NCBI GenBank assembly: GCA_049487715.1
Contig: CP150549.1
Span: 868,001-932,000 of the forward strand
Source of the DNA: Pycnococcus provasolii
Lineage: Eukaryota; Chlorophyta; Pseudoscourfieldiophyceae; Pseudoscourfieldiales
Direction of reading: 5' to 3'
Length of the DNA: 64,000 nt
Shown here: in pieces, positions 59,290 through 64,000 of the stretch
How positions within the stretch are numbered: position 1 is the stretch's first letter
Layout of the letters: the number at the start of each line of letters is the position of its first letter
Made by a program: the position numbers and the translations under genes
The notes under the pieces: generated by a model
The model's input: the letters and a program-made list of their open reading frames with translations, nothing else
Database searches by the model: none
What the model was told of the DNA's origin: nothing

Positions 59290-60672
59290 ATGGTGGTGAC
59301 GACGTCACCGCTCATGATGATGATGAAGAAGAAGTGTCTGAGCTGCATGCTTGTTGTCACCTTCGTGATTGCTCTGCACAACCACAGAGTCGCATTGGTT
59401 CGTGCGCAATCATCATTCGATGGTATGGTCGTGGATGATTCACCCACAGGTGGGACAATTAATATGACTGCTGCAATGGAACAATCGTCGTCGAGTGGTG
59501 GAATGACGTGGCAGGAACGCATGGCACTCGCGAGGCAAACAATTGCGAGCCGATTTCAGAGGGAAGGTGCCGACACGACTGCAACTGTTGGTGGTTTCAC
59601 CAACGAAACTATGACTGACGAAGAATTGAAGGCGGCAGCGGAGGCGGCGGGAGTCACAAGTGCCGTTGCACCGGCAGCAGCCGCAGGCGCGCTGGCGGCG
59701 CTCTCGGGAGCGAACCTGAACAACGCGCAGCGCCTCTTACGTGCGGGGGCTGTCGCAGGGGCTGGCGTGGGCCTGACAGGTTACAATATGAAGCGCATTG
59801 AAGCTAAGCAAGCTGCGGAGGCTGAATCTACAGGTTACGGTTCTACGCGCACGTATCCTCAGTACACGTCCTACACGCCGCCGCCGCCGCCGCCTTCAGC
59901 TCCCCCCGTCGTCGTTCCCCCGTCGTCTTCGTCGTCGAGCTACTACTACTACTACACGCCGCCATCCCCCACTGGCTCGTACCAATCCGTGACGACGACA
60001 ATGTCGCCCCCTGCTGGCGGTACGGCTTCGAAGACAACCGCGACGGGTTCAGGCGATGACGTGGACCCAACCACGGATGCTGGCATGCGTCAATGGGCTA
60101 TGGAAAGGTGGCAGCGTCTCCAAGGCGTGGTTCAAAACGGAGGAGCCAACGATGGCTCCGAGGACGACGTCGCCACCAATGCTCTGCGCGCTGAATCTGC
60201 TAGCAGCTCGGCGGACGAGATGGCGCTGTACACTGCGGCACTTGCGTTCGCGAGCCAGGTGTGCCCGCCGCCTGGTGACCCTAACCATAACCAGTGCATG
60301 GACGATACCGTTGCCGCCTACAAGGCTCCAGTTGACGGTGTTTCAGCGGAAGGAGCTCTCACCCCCCCGGGAGGAGGTGGCGACGTTGCGAAGAGCCTGA
60401 CTGGCAACGGCGGCAGCGGCGGCGGGCGCAAAACTCTCCTGACTGGCGAGCCGTGCCAGATTCCGTTCTTAGATGATGCAGGTCGCACGCACAACGACTG
60501 CATGGATCTGGGAGAGGCTGTGCAGGCGTGCAAGACGCTGAGTGGTGAGTGGGCGGCATGCGCGCCTCGCGACGGCACATTTGCCATGGAGAGCAGTGCA
60601 AGTGTGCGTGCGACGACGGTAAGCTTGTTGGCAACGTCGGTTTTTACGGCGATGGCGTGGTTGGCGATATGA
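59290..60672 (+). CDS. secreted, probably GPI-anchored protein with Pro/Tyr-rich region and fibronectin-II-like domain
   Basis: 460 residues. Met-rich start then a signal peptide (CMLVVTFVIALHNH). The middle is Ala-rich, then Pro/Ser/Tyr-rich (YTPPPPPPSAPP, SSSSYYYYYTPP) like hydroxyproline-rich wall glycoproteins. Near residues 387-430 a PCQIPFLDDAGRTHNDC ... ACKTLSGEWAAC block follows the spacing of a fibronectin type II module (C-x-IPF, H-x2-C, C-x-T, W-x2-C), a collagen- or glycan-binding fold in animals. A second cysteine pair (VCPPPGDPNHNQCMDD) lies before it. The C-terminus (VSLLATSVFTAMAWLAI) is a hydrophobic tail without charged end, as in GPI-anchored proteins. A role in the cell surface or wall is inferred. 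Confidence 0.75.
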   Translation: MVVTTSPLMMMMKKKCLSCMLVVTFVIALHNHRVALVRAQSSFDGMVVDDSPTGGTINMTAAMEQSSSSGGMTWQERMALARQTIASRFQREGADTTATVGGFTNETMTDEELKAAAEAAGVTSAVAPAAAAGALAALSGANLNNAQRLLRAGAVAGAGVGLTGYNMKRIEAKQAAEAESTGYGSTRTYPQYTSYTPPPPPPSAPPVVVPPSSSSSSYYYYYTPPSPTGSYQSVTTTMSPPAGGTASKTTATGSGDDVDPTTDAGMRQWAMERWQRLQGVVQNGGANDGSEDDVATNALRAESASSSADEMALYTAALAFASQVCPPPGDPNHNQCMDDTVAAYKAPVDGVSAEGALTPPGGGGDVAKSLTGNGGSGGGRKTLLTGEPCQIPFLDDAGRTHNDCMDLGEAVQACKTLSGEWAACAPRDGTFAMESSASVRATTVSLLATSVFTAMAWLAI

Positions 60673-61653
60673 TTGACGGGTGGGATCCCACCAGTAGTCT
60701 CAGAGTCATCGATCAGTGGGTGTGAGTTTTTGATTGATTGAGGGGAGGCGCGGCGGTCAGCGGGCAGGGTAAGTTTGTTAAGCAGTTAAGCAGTAAACCA
60801 ACCAACCAAGAGAAAACGAACGACAAATAATAAGACAGATAGACGTCACACACACACCACCTGTCACACTTACTCAGTCTGTGTATGGTGGGTCGTGATA
60901 ATTGACTACCCGTAAAGGTTTTATGTTGTTCTTCGCACGTAAAGGTTTACGACGTAGCAGAGCCAGGCTGGCTAGCAGAGCCCGTTGCCCGTATTCTAAG
61001 GTGAGTTCTCGAAGGGTCTCGAAGCGACCCTTCGAACCACCTAAAGGTTGGTAGGCCTTCGTAAGCCTTCGCAGGCCTTCGAAGCACCGCCTAGGTGGTG
61101 GTTTTCCCCCGCGGTGTTGTTTTTGCGTGGTTTTTTGCAAGCTTCGTCGAGAATTTTCCCAAGGAGAGTGTTGTCGACATACTGTACAGTAGGGGATACT
61201 GTACGACGTGAATATCTCCCTCCGTTAGACTACTCCTATTTTAGCATGGGTCCCACAACGAAGTGGTACGTCTCACATGATGTCAAGCAAGAAGTGACTA
61301 CAGCCGTACCACGTCCCTCCGTCCTCTTTCCTCCCAGCCAGATGGCGTCATAGTAAATAGCTTGACGCGTCATAATTTAGGGCATTTCGTTTTCTCGCAG
61401 AACATGTTGTTTCCTGACGCTTAATTAGGCAAAAGCTCAGAGGCTCCCCTTCATCAGTCGAAGCTCCCCCCTTCTTCGGCCCTTCGAAGAATCGAACGTC
61501 GCTCTCTAACGCTCTCCTGATGAACCGGCCCACGCCTCCGCCCTCCGAGGCTCCGAAGCACGCGTCTTGTTGTCGGCCCGTCCCATCCCATCCCGGCACC
61601 GACACCGGGCACTCGTTTCACCACGCTCTTAGGTGTGGTGTGGTGTCTTCGCC
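60673..61653. other. intergenic region
   Basis: It has CCTTCG-type short repeats (61035-61087), a palindromic TACTGTACAGTA at about 61179 followed by a second ATACTGTAC, and no coding frame I accept. A CTCTTAG acceptor-like site at 61627-61633 just before the phosphodiesterase start could mean a non-coding first exon. Confidence 0.4.
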
Positions 61654-62838
61654 ATGACGTCGACGCGGCCCGCTCAGGCGACTTCTTGTCCTGACGAGAT
61701 CCTGCTCAAGCTGAAGGACGCCGTCGCACAAGCGCTTCCAAAGTCGGCCTCTCTCTCGAAGTCACCCGCGGCCGACTCACCTCAAGCTCTTTCGGCTTCA
61801 GCACAGGCGAGTGGGGAGAGAAGCGGCCAAGCAGATCCAGATCAGACTTGTACTTCTAGTGATGGCCAGACGTGGCGCACGCAGGATATTGTCGCAACCA
61901 TAAGCTCAATAGACTCGTGGGATAACTTTGACATCTTCGCACTAAGGGACGCCAGCGGCGGACACGAGCTTGAACTTACCGCACTCGCCATCTTCCAGCG
62001 ACACGCGCTCGTGGAAAAGTTCAAGCTCGACGTCGACGTGACGATCAGATACTTCCACGCGGTGGCAAGCGCATACCGAGACAACCCGTACCACAACTCA
62101 ACACACGCCGCGGACGTCTTGCAGAGCACACACGTCCTGCTGACGATCGAAAGCCTGCGAAGTCAGTTCACGGACTTCCAAGTCCTAGCCATGGTGCTCG
62201 CCGCGATGGTGCACGATATCGGTCACCTGGGGTACAACAACCCATTCTTGGTTGCAAGAAGGCACGAACTGGCGCTGCAGTTTAACGACCAGAGTGTGAA
62301 CGAGCACTACCACGCGTTGACCGCGTTCGAGATCATGCGCAGCGATGAGTCGTGCAACCTCATGTCCGCGCTCTCGGACGAGCACCAAGCTTTGCTGGAA
62401 CGCACGGTGGTTGACATCGTTCTTAAGACGGACATGGCGGTGCACGGGAGTATCGTCGAGACATTTACGGAGTACGTGGACAAGTCTGGCACGAGCATCT
62501 CGCAATGGGACGACGAGGGTAAGCAGCTTGCTTGCAGTATGATGGTTCACCTGGCGGACCTCACGAACGTCAGCCGTCCCACGCGTCTTGGGACTCAGTG
62601 GGGAACTCGCGTGGTGAAGGAGATGTGGCTTCAGGGCGACGAGGAGAAGCGCAATGGCATGGTGGTGACGCCAATCTGCGACCGCGAGAAGACGAGCGTT
62701 GCGTCGGCTCAGCTTGGTTTCTGCAACTTCGTGGTGACCCCTATGTTAGATCCGATCGGGCGCGTGATTGACGTTGGTTGGCTAAAGAGAGGTGTCGACG
62801 CGTACGTGGCTCACTACGAGGCGGAACTCGCGAGCTGA
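61654..62838 (+). CDS. class I cyclic-nucleotide 3',5'-phosphodiesterase
   Basis: 394 residues from ATG 61654; an upstream in-frame GTG is ignored. The N-terminal 70 residues are Ala/Ser-rich without a regulatory domain. The catalytic domain has all metal-binding landmarks of the PDE family: NPYHNSTHAADV (His147, His151), MVHDIGHLGYNN (His187, Asp188), MVHLADLTN (Asp302) and the nucleotide-selecting Gln353 in QLGFCNF. It hydrolyses cAMP and/or cGMP to the 5' monophosphate, probably in the cytosol. Lacking GAF, PAS or membrane domains, it is a minimal enzyme; nucleotide preference cannot be read from the sequence. Single exon. Confidence 0.93.
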   Translation: MTSTRPAQATSCPDEILLKLKDAVAQALPKSASLSKSPAADSPQALSASAQASGERSGQADPDQTCTSSDGQTWRTQDIVATISSIDSWDNFDIFALRDASGGHELELTALAIFQRHALVEKFKLDVDVTIRYFHAVASAYRDNPYHNSTHAADVLQSTHVLLTIESLRSQFTDFQVLAMVLAAMVHDIGHLGYNNPFLVARRHELALQFNDQSVNEHYHALTAFEIMRSDESCNLMSALSDEHQALLERTVVDIVLKTDMAVHGSIVETFTEYVDKSGTSISQWDDEGKQLACSMMVHLADLTNVSRPTRLGTQWGTRVVKEMWLQGDEEKRNGMVVTPICDREKTSVASAQLGFCNFVVTPMLDPIGRVIDVGWLKRGVDAYVAHYEAELAS

Positions 62839-63891
62839 GATCCCTCATTCAGTAACGAAGTGTACTTTGCTCTATCCAGCGGTTGTCCATTCACACCATT
62901 CACTTTCACCATTCAGCCCATTCACCGGTGCCATTCACTTCGCGTTTTTGTTCATGGCGCAGGTGATTTCGAAGGTTGTATTGCTCTATCAGGGCGCTTT
63001 CGTTGGCTCAGTGAGGGCTCCGGTTGTGACTTGTTTTCGTTGATGTCGTCGCCATCGCCACCAACCGTGCATCAACACGATGACTCAAGGGTCACACTTA
63101 CTACTCTACCTGCGGCTAGAGTAGTATCTAAAGGAGTCCAACGTGTGGGAAAAGGAGCTGTCTTGAAGTTGAGACTGCAATCATGTATTTACAAACAATG
63201 TACACACAAACTCCTACGAGTTATTTTCAAAAAAGTCCTCGTCAGCGTCTTCACTCCAATCACTGATGACACGCGCGTGGAAAACGTCCGTCTCCGCCTC
63301 GCTTTCCAAGAGTCCCGCACCTGCCTGCTAGAGGAGCGGTCGCATCGTACACGTGTCGTCGAGAAATAGTGCGGTGGCGCCACTGACGCGTGCGCGTATG
63401 CGTGCACGCGACGACGTGCTGCGCGTGCTGCGCTGCAGCGGATGATTGTGAGAGAATGCTCGCTCAAAACAGTCGAAACGAGTCGGAGCTCGGGTCGGAG
63501 GGGGTAGCAGGTCGGCTTACGGGGATCCGCTGTAGAACCATTCCCCTTGTTCATGTGATTTTTGGTCGGGGGGAGTTTGGAGGGAGTTTGGGGATCCCGG
63601 TCGGGCGAAACCTGCCCGGGATACCTCGTTGGTCCCTCACGGTAGTCGGTGAATCATGCCGGGGGCCCGGAAAATCGGGCCCACCCGTTTGCACAAAACT
63701 TCAATGGCGTCGTGCGAAGTCCCCGACGTTTGCTTTGTGTGGGTGGGTTCTAGAGGTCCAATAACGATGTTAGTCTATCGGTTATGGACTTATGGTATCG
63801 CCGCGAGTTAGCATTCACCATTCACGACGCGGTGTGAGACTAACCCCGAACTAGCGGCCTCAAAAGGCAGAATCAACAGAAGAATCAGCAC
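62839..63891. other. intergenic region with a possible minus-strand terminal exon
   Basis: It contains CCATTCACC-type words repeated at 62890-62940, a candidate exon at 63214-63327 and otherwise no feature I can support. Confidence 0.35.
63214..63327 (-). CDS. possible terminal exon of an unidentified gene
   Basis: On the minus strand a CTCCTCTAG acceptor-like site is followed by a 37-residue frame (LLESEAETDVFHARVISD, then WSEDADEDFFENNS) ending in TAG. The acidic tail looks like a genuine C-terminus. I could not find a matching upstream exon with confidence. It may be the 3' end of a gene starting beyond 63400, or chance. Confidence 0.3.
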   Translation of the reverse strand, partial: QAGAGLLESEAETDVFHARVISDWSEDADEDFFENNS

Positions 63892-64000
63892 ATGACAGCG
63901 AGTGGTTACCAGAAGGGGAATTTCGAAAAGCGAGTGACGTTTGACATGGTGTATGTGAGGTGGCTCAGGAAGGTATCCGACGAGTGGTTCAACAAGCTAG
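63892..64000 (+). CDS. 5' part of an unidentified gene, cut by the window edge
   Basis: ATG at 63892 opens a frame (MTASGYQKGNFEKRVTFD, then MVYVRWLRKVSDEWFNKL) that runs to the end of the window. The aromatic/basic composition looks coding. The frame is open upstream to about 63845, so an earlier exon cannot be excluded. Family not recognised. Confidence 0.45.
   Translation, partial: MTASGYQKGNFEKRVTFDMVYVRWLRKVSDEWFNKL

Overview
The window looks like nuclear DNA of a eukaryotic unicellular alga, most likely a green alga of the prasinophyte type. The reasons are: large single-exon genes with only a few short GT-AG introns; plant-type telomere-like words (AAACCCTAA / TTAGGG) scattered between genes; secreted proteins with the RRSLLQ-type motif, proline-rich linkers and Ig-like segments common in chlorophytes; centriole and flagellum-related genes; and three introns in unrelated genes that share sequence, as the introner elements of Micromonas do. 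The taxonomic placement is inference. I recognised no bacterial operons, viral genes, tRNA, rRNA or CRISPR.

Layout. 1-10 kb: the tail of an unknown gene, a cyclophilin, a PCIF1-like cap methyltransferase homologue with an altered catalytic motif, an LDH2-family dehydrogenase, a DHHC palmitoyltransferase and a CEP76 homologue. 10-23 kb: a small Cys-motif protein, a large protein with SFI1-like repeats and a zinc-finger motif, the scaffold A subunit of PP2A, a membrane protein joining a lipid-binding-like ectodomain to a PqiA-like membrane core, and an organellar HMG-box protein. 23-35 kb: a giant protein of about 2,870 residues built from repeated EF-hand modules, and a GT32 glycosyltransferase. 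35-41 kb: a small protein and a second SFI1-like coiled-coil protein. 41-51 kb: a 2,274-residue secreted/membrane protein with nearly identical tandem domains, and a myristoylated EF-hand sensor. 51-57 kb: a Cys-rich zinc-binding membrane protein, a near-perfect 731-bp palindrome just upstream of its start, and an aldo-keto reductase / phytanoyl-CoA-dioxygenase-like fusion. 57-64 kb: a prune/PPX1-type DHH phosphatase, a secreted protein with a fibronectin-II-like domain, a cyclic-nucleotide phosphodiesterase and two partial genes at the right edge.

There is no operon logic; genes alternate strands and several pairs converge closely (LDH2/DHHC are 49 bp apart). Some themes recur. CEP76 and two SFI1-like proteins suggest centriole or basal-body biology. 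Two EF-hand proteins, a phosphodiesterase and PP2A-A belong to signalling. Secreted or membrane proteins account for much of 41-60 kb.

The most unusual items are the three related phase-1 introns, the long palindrome, the reductase-dioxygenase fusion, the NPIF variant of the PCIF1 active site, and the homogenised 1,068-bp repeat pair in the 41-48 kb gene.
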